Origin: Candidatus Nitrosopelagicus sp. | GTDB taxonomy: Archaea > Thermoproteota > Nitrososphaeria > Nitrososphaerales > Nitrosopumilaceae | Direction of reading: 5' to 3' | DNA: 64,000 nucleotides | Assembly (NCBI GenBank): GCA_028242535.1 | Contig: JAOJYB010000002.1 | Span: forward strand, 62,001-126,000 | Shown: positions 9,184-17,736 of the stretch, piece after piece | Layout: each line of letters begins with the position of its first letter | How positions within the stretch are numbered: the first letter of the stretch is position 1 | The notes under the pieces: model-generated | Told to the model about the DNA's origin: nothing | The model's input: only the letters and a program-made list of their open reading frames with translations | Databases searched by the model: none | Made by a program: the position numbers and the translations under genes

Positions 9184-10347
9184 TTATTTTCGATTTTCTA
9201 TTGGAATGTAAGTGCATCCTTGTGGTCCTTCATACTTTCCAACGTATGTTGCCTTTGGTCTGTATAACATTGGTTTTGGTGCTGCTTCTGCAAATTTTTC
9301 CTCAATTACATGTGCTGTCCAACCTGACACACGTGAGATTGCAAAGATTGGTGTATTCAAATCCATTGGAATCCCAAGCATATAGTAAACCGACGCACTG
9401 TAAAGATCAACATTTGGAAAAATATCCTTTTCTTTTCTATTCTTCATTATTCCTGCAGTGATCTCTTCAACTTTTTTTGTGATTTCAAACCATGGTAATC
9501 CCGTCTTTACAGATAATTTTTTTGATAATTCTTTTAAAACCATTGAACGTGGATCAACTGTTTTGTAAACTGCATGTCCCATGCCCATAATCCTATTCCC
9601 ATTTTCTATTTTTGATTTAACCCATCCTTCTGCATTTTCTTCATCTTTGATATCTAGTAACATTTTCATAACCTCGAAATTTGCTCCACCGTGTAACTCT
9701 CCACTTAGTGCGCCAACTGCAGCACTTACTGCAGAATACATGTGTGCACGAGTAGATGCAACTTCTCTTGCAGCAAAAGTTGAAGCGTTGAATGTGTGGT
9801 CTGCATGCAAAATAAGGCATACATCAAACACTCTTTCCATCTCTTTATCTGGTTTATTTCCAGTTAGCATGTAAAGGAAATTTCCCGCATGACTTAATTC
9901 TGGATCCGGTTGTATGACCTCCTTATCATTTCTAACTCTCTCCCAGCTTGCAATAATGGTTGGAATCTTTGCAATTAGATTGACTGCTCTTTGTTGACTA
10001 ATTTCTTTTTCAGATCCATGTTCATCATAATATCCTGCAAGTGCAGCAACAAATGCCTGCAGCACATCCATGGGGTGAGCATTTTTCCTCCAGTTTCTCA
10101 TATTTTTTTGCATTTGTTCAGGAATTTTTCTTGCTTCTTTTAGGCTTAATACAAATTCATCAAATTCTAACTTATTTGGCAAATGATCATGTAAAAGTAA
10201 AAAACAACATTCTTCAAAATTTGAATTTTTTGTTAAATCTAAAACATCAAATCCTCGATAAATCAGTTTACCCTTTTCTCCATCAATCATAGAAATTTTT
10301 GTGTCTGCAATTGAAATATTTCTTAATCCAATATTCTTAGTTTCCAT
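9184..10347 (-). CDS. gltA: Citrate synthase
   Basis: Condenses oxaloacetate and acetyl-CoA to citrate in the TCA pathway that supplies 2-oxoglutarate for biosynthesis. 387 residues, the size of the small archaeal/Gram-positive type. Opening strand ISMIDGEKGKLIYRGFDV. Catalytic His segments are LILHADHTFNASTFAAREV and GMGHAVYKTVDPRS. The catalytic Asp segment is PNVDLYSASVYYMLGIP, and the C-terminal SRVSGWTAHVIEEK carries the citrate-binding Arg region. The ATG at 10347 gives the standard N-terminus. 2-methylcitrate synthase is a related alternative but nothing nearby supports propionate metabolism. Confidence 0.95.
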   Translation of the reverse strand: METKNIGLRNISIADTKISMIDGEKGKLIYRGFDVLDLTKNSNFEECCFLLLHDHLPNKLEFDEFVLSLKEARKIPEQMQKNMRNWRKNAHPMDVLQAFVAALAGYYDEHGSEKEISQQRAVNLIAKIPTIIASWERVRNDKEVIQPDPELSHAGNFLYMLTGNKPDKEMERVFDVCLILHADHTFNASTFAAREVASTRAHMYSAVSAAVGALSGELHGGANFEVMKMLLDIKDEENAEGWVKSKIENGNRIMGMGHAVYKTVDPRSMVLKELSKKLSVKTGLPWFEITKKVEEITAGIMKNRKEKDIFPNVDLYSASVYYMLGIPMDLNTPIFAISRVSGWTAHVIEEKFAEAAPKPMLYRPKATYVGKYEGPQGCTYIPIENRK

Positions 10348-10493
10348 ACTCTTCTCGTTATTTTTTGACTTTTAAATTTTCAATTAGTTTATGAGGTATT
10401 TCATATAATATGCATTCTCAGTCAATTATTTTCAGTACAGAATGTCTAAAGAATCAAAGCTTGGGCATATTACGTCATATTTCATTAATCTAC

Positions 10494-10685
10494 ATGTCGT
10501 CCCTATCTGAACGTGAAATGAGAAAAAAAATTGATGAGGAAATTCTCAATGCTTCACCTGAATTCTTACAGATAATTCAAAAATTTGATCATGAAAATCA
10601 ATTGAATTATTCCACCATCTATGAGATTTATTCCACAATCCTTAATTCCAAAAAAATAGTCTCTCCAAAATCAAAATCAAAATAA
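10494..10685 (+). CDS. Small hypothetical protein
   Basis: 63 residues from the ATG at 10494 (MSSLSEREMRKKIDEEILNA), charged and helical, ending in a Lys/Ser-rich tail (SKKIVSPKSKSK). The frame opens 28 codons earlier at an ATG at 10410, but the upstream part looks non-coding. A gcatattac element about 26 bases before 10494 fits a leaderless start there. Function unknown. It precedes the DHH phosphoesterase gene by 41 bases. Confidence 0.55.
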   Translation: MSSLSEREMRKKIDEEILNASPEFLQIIQKFDHENQLNYSTIYEIYSTILNSKKIVSPKSKSK

Positions 10686-10694
10686 CCATTTTTG

Positions 10695-10703
10695 GTTTAA
10701 ATG
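10695..10703 (+). promoter_or_regulatory. TATA box for the DHH phosphoesterase
   Basis: gtttaaatg centred about 28 bases before the ATG at 10727, consistent with a leaderless or near-leaderless transcript. Confidence 0.5.
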
Positions 10704-10726
10704 AGGGTTATCCAATTTTTACATAA

Positions 10727-11722
10727 ATGGTGAGTAAAATAAAAAAATCAAAAATTGTATGTGTTTCTCATAGAGAAGATGCAGATGGTATTAGCTCTGC
10801 AGCATTAATCAAACAAGCATTTGGGGGTGAAACAATTCTTACTGATTATCCTGGAATGATGGATGACATGGAACCTCTAAGAACTGATGAAAAATTAAAA
10901 GAATTGTACATTTGTGATCTTGGATTAAATAAAAAAAATGAATCTGATTTTGTTGAACTGCTAACCCAATTACGAAAGCGTAGAATCAAAATTTCATATA
11001 TTGATCATCATGATCTTGATAAAAAAATTATTAACCAATTAAAAAAAATTAAAGTTAATGTAGTACATGATACAAATGAATGTGCATCTGTTCAAGTTTA
11101 CAACACATACAAAAGAAAATTAAATGATCATGCTGCTTTTGTTGCTGCATGTGCAGCCATAACTGATTATATGGAGGATAGACCGCTTGGTTCAAAACTT
11201 CTTCAAATATTTGATAGACAATTTGCACTCATTAGCGCAACTGTCATGACATACAATATTGTTGGACATCAAAAAGAACCTGATTATTTATTGTACCTTG
11301 TGGATGAACTTAGTGAATCAAAATATCCACATGAAATTCCAAATTCCTTTGAGTTCGCACAATTACAAGTTGAAAAACTTGCATCAATCATTAGTAAAGT
11401 AAAAGAAAATATGAAATTAAAAAAGAATTTAGGTTATATGGAAATTACTGATTCTGGTGCAAGCGGCGCAGTAAACTTTGTTCTTGGTCTATCTGGAAAA
11501 GATGTTGGGGTTGCATACAAAGAACGTGTTGATTATGGTGTATATGCTGTATCTGTACGAGGATCAAAACAATGTAAAATCCATCTAGGAAGATTGATAA
11601 ATAAAATAACTACTGATATTGGTGGATCTGGTGGTGGTCATGACAAAGCTTGCGGTGCATCAATTCCTAAAGATAAGATTACTAAATTCCTAAATACACT
11701 AAACTCTTCTTTAGCAAAATAA
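10727..11722 (+). CDS. DHH/DHHA1-family phosphoesterase (RecJ/NrnA-like)
   Basis: Predicted metal-dependent phosphodiesterase, 331 residues. The N-terminal DHH domain has CVSHREDADGISSAALI (motif I), the Asp in LYICDLGLN and the signature YIDHHDLD. Further metal-site residues come from NECASVQVYN and the AAITDYM region. The C-terminal DHHA1 domain ends GGSGGGHDKACGASI, the substrate-binding glycine motif. Family members include RecJ-like single-strand exonucleases and nanoRNases degrading pGpG-type dinucleotides. Archaeal versions include the replisome-associated GAN nuclease, but nothing here decides the substrate. The next gene starts 1 base after the stop, so they probably form an operon. 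Confidence 0.88.
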   Translation: MVSKIKKSKIVCVSHREDADGISSAALIKQAFGGETILTDYPGMMDDMEPLRTDEKLKELYICDLGLNKKNESDFVELLTQLRKRRIKISYIDHHDLDKKIINQLKKIKVNVVHDTNECASVQVYNTYKRKLNDHAAFVAACAAITDYMEDRPLGSKLLQIFDRQFALISATVMTYNIVGHQKEPDYLLYLVDELSESKYPHEIPNSFEFAQLQVEKLASIISKVKENMKLKKNLGYMEITDSGASGAVNFVLGLSGKDVGVAYKERVDYGVYAVSVRGSKQCKIHLGRLINKITTDIGGSGGGHDKACGASIPKDKITKFLNTLNSSLAK

Positions 11723-11723
11723 A

Positions 11724-12278
11724 TTGTCTACACAATCATTACGAAAAGATCACAAATTAATTGAAAAGGTGCTACAAGCTTTAGATGCCACAATTAAACT
11801 TCTAAAAGATGGAAAACAAATTCCAGAACAAATCTTACTTCCGACAATTGATTTCACTCAAAACTTCACCGATGTTTGTCATCATGGCAAAGAAGAAGAA
11901 GTACTATTTCCTGCACTTGAAAAGGCTGGAATGCCAACACACATGGGTCCTATTCGTATGATGATAGTTGACCACCAGCGTACTAAGGCAATCGCCGAGA
12001 AAATACAAGAGGCATCTACAAAATATCTTGAAACCAGTGATTCTGCTGATCTTATACTTGCATTAGAGGTATATGTTCAACATGTAACTGAACATCTTTG
12101 GAAAGAAAATAATAGATTATTCATGATGGCTGAAGCTCGATTAAATCATACTGCAAAAGATGTTGACAAGAATCTAGAAGATGTTGAAGAAAAAAAACTC
12201 AAGGAACTTGGAAAAACTCGTTCTGATTATGAAACACTAGCTGATGATTTGGAAAAATCTGTCTCTGAAATTAACTAG
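11724..12278 (+). CDS. Hemerythrin HHE-domain protein
   Basis: 184 residues of a four-helix di-iron binding fold. His/Glu ligands are readable as DHKLIEKVL, VCHHGKEEEVLFPAL, DHQRTKAIAEKI and HVTEHLWKENNRLF, the usual H-HxxxE-H-HxxxE order. Such proteins bind O2 or NO, or sense oxygen and iron; the exact role is unknown. The C-terminal 40 residues are charged and coiled. The start is TTG at 11724, immediately after the DHH stop codon at 11720-11722, so translation is probably coupled. Confidence 0.88.
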   Translation: MSTQSLRKDHKLIEKVLQALDATIKLLKDGKQIPEQILLPTIDFTQNFTDVCHHGKEEEVLFPALEKAGMPTHMGPIRMMIVDHQRTKAIAEKIQEASTKYLETSDSADLILALEVYVQHVTEHLWKENNRLFMMAEARLNHTAKDVDKNLEDVEEKKLKELGKTRSDYETLADDLEKSVSEIN

Positions 12279-12729
12279 AATACTCTACTATCATATCTAT
12301 TTCTACTGTAGAATTTAGTGGAAGGCTTGCAACACCTACTGCAATTCTAGAGTGTTTTGCCATGTCCCCAAAAATTTCAACTAGTAAATCTGACGCTGCA
12401 TTGATAACTTTTGGTTGCTCTGTAAATTCTTGGCTTGAATTAACAAATCCTGAAATTCTGACAAATTTTGTAATCTTATCTAATGAGCCAAGATTAGCCT
12501 TTAATTGAGCAAGACCGTTAATTATACAAATCTTTGCAGCTTCTCTTGCAGAATCCAATGATTGTTTTTCTGGAACTTTTCCTTCAACAATCACTTTTCC
12601 ATCTTTCATTGGAATTTGTCCTGAAACAAATGCAAGATTTCCTGTAGTGACAACCGGTATGTATGAACCTGCTGGATTTGGTGGAGTTGGAATCTCTATA
12701 GATAATTCTCTTAATCTATCTTCAATCAT
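12271..12729 (-). CDS. Rid/YjgF/YER057c-family protein (YoaB-like)
   Basis: 152 residues of the Rid fold (chorismate-mutase-like trimer). Diagnostic stretches are PTPPNPAGSYIPVVTTGNLA, FVSGQIPMKDGKVI, SLDSAREAAKICIINGLAQL and HSRIAVGVASLPLNSTVEID, where the Arg corresponds to the conserved substrate-carboxylate contact. RidA hydrolyses reactive enamines and imines; this longer YoaB-like branch is less defined. Convergent with the hemerythrin gene, overlapping by 8 bases. Confidence 0.88.
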   Translation of the reverse strand: MIEDRLRELSIEIPTPPNPAGSYIPVVTTGNLAFVSGQIPMKDGKVIVEGKVPEKQSLDSAREAAKICIINGLAQLKANLGSLDKITKFVRISGFVNSSQEFTEQPKVINAASDLLVEIFGDMAKHSRIAVGVASLPLNSTVEIDMIVEYSS

Positions 12730-12853
12730 GAAATTCCGTTCAAAATTGTATATTTAGTCTTATGTTGGATATTGCAGGCTCATACATTCTCATCACAGTT
12801 ATTTTTTTTTCCTAAAATCTAATATATCTCATGATCTTCTGTCCTAACTTACA

Positions 12854-13612
12854 ATGTATGAAAATTTATGGTTAATTCCATTGGGATTTGTAGCTGGTGT
12901 ATTGGGGTCTATCGTAGGACTTGGAGGTGGAATTATTGCAGTGCCTGTAATGACTTTTGCTGGATTTCCTCCAACACTTGCCGTAAGTAATAGTCTCTTT
13001 GCAGTTTTTAGTAACTCTGTAGCTTCTACGGTATCATACGCTCGTCAAAAGCGTGTTGAATTTGGAATTGGAATCAAACTTGGATTGATGTGTATTCCTG
13101 GAACTATCTTGGGTGCATTTGTCTCTGATGTAATGACTCCTGTAGCATTTCAAATTTTATTTGCATTTGTATTGATTGCTTCTGCAGTTTACATCTTTGT
13201 CAAACGTGCAGTAGATGGGAAATCATACAATCGAACTACAATGATGATGGTAATTTCTGCTGGTGCAAGCTTTTTTGCAGGAATAATATCTAGCTTATTT
13301 GGAATAGGTGGGGGAATTATATTTGTTCCATTAATGGTTATTGGTATCGGCATTCCTATGAGAAAGGCGGCTCCTACAGCACAGCTTGTTTTGATGTTTG
13401 CTTCTCTTAGTGGCCTTTTAGTACATTCTGCGTTAGGACATCCGGATTATTTACAGGCATCTTTCTTGGCAATTGGTGCATTTGCTGGAGGTTTACTTGG
13501 TGCTCGATTATCATTAGAAATTAAAGAAAGAAAATTGAAAATTCTTGTAACACTAGTTCTTTTAGCTGCTGCGGTAAAATTGATTATAGATTCGATGGGG
13601 GATCTTTTTTAA
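12854..13612 (+). CDS. TauE/SafE-family membrane transporter
   Basis: 252 residues, strongly hydrophobic, with about eight membrane segments in two homologous halves. Each half contains the family glycine signature: GFVAGVLGSIVGLGGGIIAV near the N-terminus and SLFGIGGGIIFVPLM near residue 150. Members export or import sulfite, sulfoacetate, taurine-derived sulfonates or other organic acids; the substrate is not evident. A TATA-like element (taatatatc) lies about 30 bases upstream of the ATG. The 3' end overlaps the convergent hotdog gene by 29 bases. Confidence 0.9.
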   Translation: MYENLWLIPLGFVAGVLGSIVGLGGGIIAVPVMTFAGFPPTLAVSNSLFAVFSNSVASTVSYARQKRVEFGIGIKLGLMCIPGTILGAFVSDVMTPVAFQILFAFVLIASAVYIFVKRAVDGKSYNRTTMMMVISAGASFFAGIISSLFGIGGGIIFVPLMVIGIGIPMRKAAPTAQLVLMFASLSGLLVHSALGHPDYLQASFLAIGAFAGGLLGARLSLEIKERKLKILVTLVLLAAAVKLIIDSMGDLF

Positions 13613-14045
13613 TTCTATAGAGATTCTTCTTTGATATCAAAACTAGTTCTCCATCTTCAAAGGTTGCCTCAAAATCAACACCAATCACTCCAAATTCATC
13701 ATCAATGTCTCTCTTATCTGAAATTGTAAATTTTAGTCGTATCACCTGGTCTGTATACACTGGTCTCAAAAATCTAGCCTGTCTATTTTTCCATTCCTCA
13801 TCACCATCTATTCCATATAGCACAATATAATTTCCATAAATTTGTCGTAATCTTGTAAACTCTCCTTCCATTCTTGAAATAATTGCCCGTCCTGAAACAA
13901 CTCTATCTTTATTTTTTCCAGAATCTATCTCAAACATTGCATTTTTTATTCTTGAAAATCTAAGATACTCTTCTAATTCCTTTTTAGAAATACTCGTGGT
14001 GGAGACAAACGTATTTCCTATCTTCAATGTTGAAAATTTTTCCAT
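13584..14045 (-). CDS. MaoC-like hotdog-fold protein
   Basis: 153 residues with hotdog-fold features: MEKFSTLKIGNTFVSTTSIS, a central segment SGRAIISRMEGEFTRLRQIY, then RFLRPVYTDQVIRLKFTISD and a long C-terminal strand set. MaoC-type proteins hydrate enoyl-CoAs, but the classical catalytic Asp/His motif is not obvious, so it could bind acyl-CoA without being a hydratase. It starts 2 bases after the stop of the tandem-SDR gene on the same strand, so the two are almost certainly one operon and probably act on the same acyl substrate (inference). Confidence 0.6.
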   Translation of the reverse strand: MEKFSTLKIGNTFVSTTSISKKELEEYLRFSRIKNAMFEIDSGKNKDRVVSGRAIISRMEGEFTRLRQIYGNYIVLYGIDGDEEWKNRQARFLRPVYTDQVIRLKFTISDKRDIDDEFGVIGVDFEATFEDGELVLISKKNLYRIKKDPPSNL

Positions 14046-14047
14046 TT

Positions 14048-15796
14048 TTATCTTGATTCATCAGGGCAGAAAATTACTTCTGCACTAGATTTAGAATCAT
14101 TGGATATTGAATAATTGATTGCATCTGTAATTCTTGCATTGTTTGGCTCTTTACCATCTACTGCACCTGCCAATACTAGAAATACTCTTACATTTGATTT
14201 CAAAACGTCACTTAATTCTTGATTTACAGTTGTGGCAAATGGTCTTAATGCTCCTCTGAATACCTCTACTTTTGCTCTTTCTCCTCCGCCAATCTTTTTT
14301 CCATATGGTAAGTCTGGACCAATAATCACGATTCTTCCTGTCGCATCTTTGAAAAGTCTTGGATCGTTTGAACCATTTGGAACAAATATGTTCATTGCAT
14401 TTTGACTGACTGTAGCTGGAATATTGATGAATTTGTTTGTTAATCCATCCCACTCTTTTCTAGATAATTCAGTTAATTTTGAAATGTTTGGAATCTTACC
14501 TGTTATGTGGATAAACACCTCAATGTAACCTTTTGATTTTGCAGTGTTAAACCATCTTGTAATTTCTTCATTCTTTGAAAAATCTATTACGTGTGAATGA
14601 AATTTGTTTGTAATTGAATCTTGAACTTCTTTTGAACATTTGTCTGATATGAAACAAATTGCTTGACCTCCATTCGATTCTATGTTTGCAGCAATTTCTT
14701 CTGCTCTCTTTGCATCTTCTTCATCTGTCGCATCAATCGTCAAAACTGCAATCTTTGATGAATAATCGTGCTGTTTCACTGTTTCTGGAATTGATGTGAT
14801 ATGGGATCTTACAGGATAGAAAACTCGATCTCCTGGAATAATCTTTCCATTTAGAATTTTTGCCTGATCGTCATCTGCAAGTGTTAGAATTGTGGTTGCA
14901 ACCTGATCTTGTGATAGGAACTGTTGGTCTGGAATCATAGTAGAAGTGTTTTTTTGAATTTTCTCTGCTATGCTTTGAACTTTATTTAATAAATTAGTAA
15001 GCGTTGATTCTTGTTTACCTAATTTTTCCGCAGCTGCTTTAATTCCATTTTTAATTGTCTCTTCATCTTCTCCAAGTAATCCTAAAATCTCCTTATTTAC
15101 AATTTCAACTTCTGTAGGTATTAGTTCTTCAAACCCACTTACTCTAAGAAATTCTGATGCTGCTTTAGGATAAACTGTTTTGTAAATTCTATCTGAATGC
15201 ACTGGTCCTGGATTTGTTCCGATTGATACAATTCCTTTTTCAGTTAACTCCCACGACATAGCTTCTACCAGTCTGTTTTTTGCTCCTTGTGCTGCGGTAT
15301 ATGGACCTCGGAATCTATATGGTCTCTGTTCTAATGGTCTTTCTTCTGCAAAGAATGTTGAAATTGTAATAATTTTGGCGCCTTCTTTCATAACTTTCAA
15401 TGCCTGTACTGATGTCCAAAATGTTCCTGTAAGATGAATATCAACTGTACTTCTAAAATCTTCTAATGGTGCATGTGCAAAACATGTAACTGGGCCTGAA
15501 ACTCCTGCGTTATTTACAACTATATCTACATTCACACCTTCATTTTTTAGTGTATCAAACATTTCAGTAATAGCTTTTTCATCACTAACATCTACACCTG
15601 AAAATATTTTTACAAAACCATTTGAATTTTTCTCATTAATTATTTTTGTTAGCATTTCTGATGTACTCTCGAGTGGTTCTTTTCTTCTTCCTAAGATGAT
15701 GACACTGGCCCCATTTTCTACAAATTTTTTAGCAACCGTCATTCCTATGCCGGTCCCACTACCTGTGATTAAAACAACTTTATTCTCAAACTTCAA
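14048..15796 (-). CDS. Tandem short-chain dehydrogenase (two SDR/Rossmann domains), malonyl-CoA-reductase-like
   Basis: About 582 residues from TTG 15796 (KFENKVVLITG); a GTG at 15841 would add 15 residues, and the better start is unsure. First domain: classical SDR with TGSGTGIG, VNNAGVSGP, a Ser in the ISTFF strand and PYTAAQGAK, then NPGPVHSDRIY. The catalytic Tyr is present, but the Lys expected four residues later is Gln. A helical insert follows, then a second Rossmann domain (IAVLTIDATDEEDAKRAEE onward) with no clear active site. This order (SDR, helical insert, degenerate second Rossmann, no other domain) resembles each half of Chloroflexus malonyl-CoA reductase as I recall it. The thaumarchaeal enzyme for that step has been hard to assign, so this is a candidate only. 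Confidence 0.7.
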   Translation of the reverse strand: MKFENKVVLITGSGTGIGMTVAKKFVENGASVIILGRRKEPLESTSEMLTKIINEKNSNGFVKIFSGVDVSDEKAITEMFDTLKNEGVNVDIVVNNAGVSGPVTCFAHAPLEDFRSTVDIHLTGTFWTSVQALKVMKEGAKIITISTFFAEERPLEQRPYRFRGPYTAAQGAKNRLVEAMSWELTEKGIVSIGTNPGPVHSDRIYKTVYPKAASEFLRVSGFEELIPTEVEIVNKEILGLLGEDEETIKNGIKAAAEKLGKQESTLTNLLNKVQSIAEKIQKNTSTMIPDQQFLSQDQVATTILTLADDDQAKILNGKIIPGDRVFYPVRSHITSIPETVKQHDYSSKIAVLTIDATDEEDAKRAEEIAANIESNGGQAICFISDKCSKEVQDSITNKFHSHVIDFSKNEEITRWFNTAKSKGYIEVFIHITGKIPNISKLTELSRKEWDGLTNKFINIPATVSQNAMNIFVPNGSNDPRLFKDATGRIVIIGPDLPYGKKIGGGERAKVEVFRGALRPFATTVNQELSDVLKSNVRVFLVLAGAVDGKEPNNARITDAINYSISNDSKSSAEVIFCPDESR

Positions 15797-15883
15797 TCTG
15801 ACAAAATTTTTGACTGATTTGCAGAATAAATTCCTTACCACTAGGGAATTATCTTTATTTGTGGGTAATCTTGAAGATAGCTA

Positions 15884-16120
15884 ATGCATGATACAGAATC
15901 TGAAACATTTGTCATACAGTCTATGCCTGAAAAATTCTCAGATATGCTAAAAGAGATCGCTGTATCTTCAACTCCAAAAGAAATTGCAACTGATGATGTT
16001 GAAAATGATGATTATTACAGTAGAGCGTTTTCGCAAACAACTCGAATGGTTACAAATAAAGGCTGTTTAGATGTCACTGGCACAAACATTGATGTCATTC
16101 AGATAATCCAAAAGGGATAA
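15884..16120 (+). CDS. Hypothetical protein
   Basis: 78 residues, acidic N-terminus (MHDTESETFVIQSMPEKF), no membrane segment or metal motif. A TATA-like tctttattt lies about 27 bases upstream of the ATG. It is followed after 2 bases by another small hypothetical gene, so the two probably form one transcription unit divergent from the tandem-SDR gene. Function not recognised. Confidence 0.6.
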   Translation: MHDTESETFVIQSMPEKFSDMLKEIAVSSTPKEIATDDVENDDYYSRAFSQTTRMVTNKGCLDVTGTNIDVIQIIQKG

Positions 16121-16122
16121 TC

Positions 16123-16494
16123 ATGCAAGATCCAAATCCACTACCATGGGGCGCTCAAGACCGTTTTCAAGCACACTATATTGTAAGAAAACAAGCAGAT
16201 GATTCTATAGAACTTACTGCACGGACTGTTCTAGAAACCTCTGGTCATTTTGGCTCAAAAAAAGTCACTAATGTTCAATGGCAAGGTGGAAAAATCGCTG
16301 ATACATTAAATTCTGATTCCATCTTAAATGAACTCATTGCACAACAATCTGTAGACGATGCAATAATAACTATTGATCCTACATCAAAAGGTGTTAGAAT
16401 ATATGGAAAATGGAAAAATAGTTTTGAATTTAATGTATCTAGGGAACAATTTGAGATCTTTGATAAAATAGCTGGTCACATCAAAAGTTTCTAG
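16123..16494 (+). CDS. Hypothetical protein
   Basis: 123 residues. Reads as an alpha/beta domain rich in short strands: DRFQAHYIVRKQADDSIELT, TVLETSGHFGSKKVTNVQWQ and KGVRIYGKWKNSFEFNVS. No recognised motif. Second gene of the pair beginning at 15884; its 3' end overlaps the convergent tRNA endonuclease gene by 4 bases. Confidence 0.6.
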   Translation: MQDPNPLPWGAQDRFQAHYIVRKQADDSIELTARTVLETSGHFGSKKVTNVQWQGGKIADTLNSDSILNELIAQQSVDDAIITIDPTSKGVRIYGKWKNSFEFNVSREQFEIFDKIAGHIKSF

Positions 16495-17027
16495 GCTTTC
16501 CACCAATCAAGTGCAACGTAATCAACTTTTTCTTTTCCTGATGGAATTGCCAAAATGAATTGTTTTTTAACACTTGTAGCTAATCTGCCTGCTAACACAA
16601 TATCCGTTGATGCCATATTCTCATTTCTATTATAAACTTGAACTAAAAATGGTGCATGATCAATTCCTGGTCCTTTCTGATACACTGCAAAATCACACCC
16701 AAATTTTATACCGGGATTCACAATGTAACCTTTATCTCTAAAGTCTTTGTAAACTTGAAATTTCTTTTCAAAGTTGTGGTATTGCTCTTGACATATTTCA
16801 AACATCTTCTTTATTGTAATTTTTTTCTTGTTCTTGAAAATCTGAATTTTTAATTTACTCATTAGATAATACCCTTCTATCAAATCTAAAATTAATGGAA
16901 CATCAATCTCATTTAATTTTGGTTTTGGAATTCCAATGGGTTTTCCATAATATCCTTGACTGAATAATTTTTTAGAATCTTCTAAATCTAATACTATTAA
17001 CCGATTTTCTAATAACTCTGTCTTCAA
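16491..17027 (-). CDS. endA: tRNA-splicing endonuclease EndA
   Basis: Cleaves bulge-helix-bulge motifs to remove tRNA introns; the tRNA-Ser(CGA) at 49012 in this window would be a substrate. About 178 residues from TTG 17027, close to the crenarchaeal single-domain form. The catalytic triad is readable: Tyr in GCDFAVYQKGPG, His in IDHAPFLVQV and Lys in SVKKQFILAIP. An in-frame ATG at 17078 would overlap the upstream DUF47 gene by 49 bases, whereas TTG 17027 lies 2 bases after its stop codon and gives the family N-terminus. The two genes are probably co-transcribed. Confidence 0.9.
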   Translation of the reverse strand: MKTELLENRLIVLDLEDSKKLFSQGYYGKPIGIPKPKLNEIDVPLILDLIEGYYLMSKLKIQIFKNKKKITIKKMFEICQEQYHNFEKKFQVYKDFRDKGYIVNPGIKFGCDFAVYQKGPGIDHAPFLVQVYNRNENMASTDIVLAGRLATSVKKQFILAIPSGKEKVDYVALDWWKA

Positions 17028-17029
17028 AA

Positions 17030-17680
17030 TTATAAGCTCAATGCCAAAAGAATGAATGAATCTGAAACTTCTTGACATTTGTCTGCCATCTCTTCAATTC
17101 CTTCTATGGTATCTTTCATCAATAACATCTCACTCGTTGAAGAAATTTCAAGTGCCTTCAATACCATTTTTCTATATTTGATATCAATTTCTCTTTCTAG
17201 TTTTTGGGTGTCTTGTGCCAGTTCAATGGATTTTGCAGAATCTGAATTTAGACTCCTAATAATCTCATTTAATTTGTAAATTTCATCTACAACCAATTCA
17301 ATTAATTCTGTAAGTTCCACATCCAGTTTTGATGATTTTAATGTACTTGCTTTGATGTTTGATAATTTGAAAGCAATGCCTGTGATATAACCTGCAATCT
17401 CATCCATAGTATAAGCTGTATTTAGTAAATTTTCACGATTTAGAATTAGACCTCCAACATCAGCGACATCTCTTGTGATCTTTCTTCTTAGGGTTTCCAC
17501 TTCTTCTTCTAGTGATGTAATTTGTTCCATTGCATCTTTAATTCCTGCTTTATCTTTTTTTACAATTAATTCAGGTAACAGTGAAAGGCTTCTTCCTGCA
17601 TTCAAAATTCTATTAATTTCATCTTGTAAAACGGCAACTGCCTTACGCTTTGCCTGTACTTCTAATTCCCCGCTATACAT
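17030..17680 (-). CDS. DUF47/PhoU-like protein
   Basis: 216 residues, almost entirely helical, with heptad-like charged repeats (SLEEEVETLRRKITRDVADV, LEREIDIKYRKMVLKAL) and the C-terminal IEGIEEMADKCQEVSDSFIL pattern seen in DUF47 proteins. The family is related to PhoU and often accompanies PitA-type phosphate transporters, but no transporter is adjacent here. A role in phosphate transport regulation is therefore only a family-level guess. Confidence 0.75.
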   Translation of the reverse strand: MYSGELEVQAKRKAVAVLQDEINRILNAGRSLSLLPELIVKKDKAGIKDAMEQITSLEEEVETLRRKITRDVADVGGLILNRENLLNTAYTMDEIAGYITGIAFKLSNIKASTLKSSKLDVELTELIELVVDEIYKLNEIIRSLNSDSAKSIELAQDTQKLEREIDIKYRKMVLKALEISSTSEMLLMKDTIEGIEEMADKCQEVSDSFILLALSL

Positions 17681-17736
17681 AACGAGTTTTTCTTCAATTC
17701 ATACGGAATATTAAGGCTTTGTTAATTGAATTTAAC

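Noticed and set aside
17028-17078. endA start at ATG 17078
   Set aside because: It would overlap the DUF47 gene by 49 bases and add residues unlike EndA; TTG 17027 is 2 bases after the DUF47 stop.
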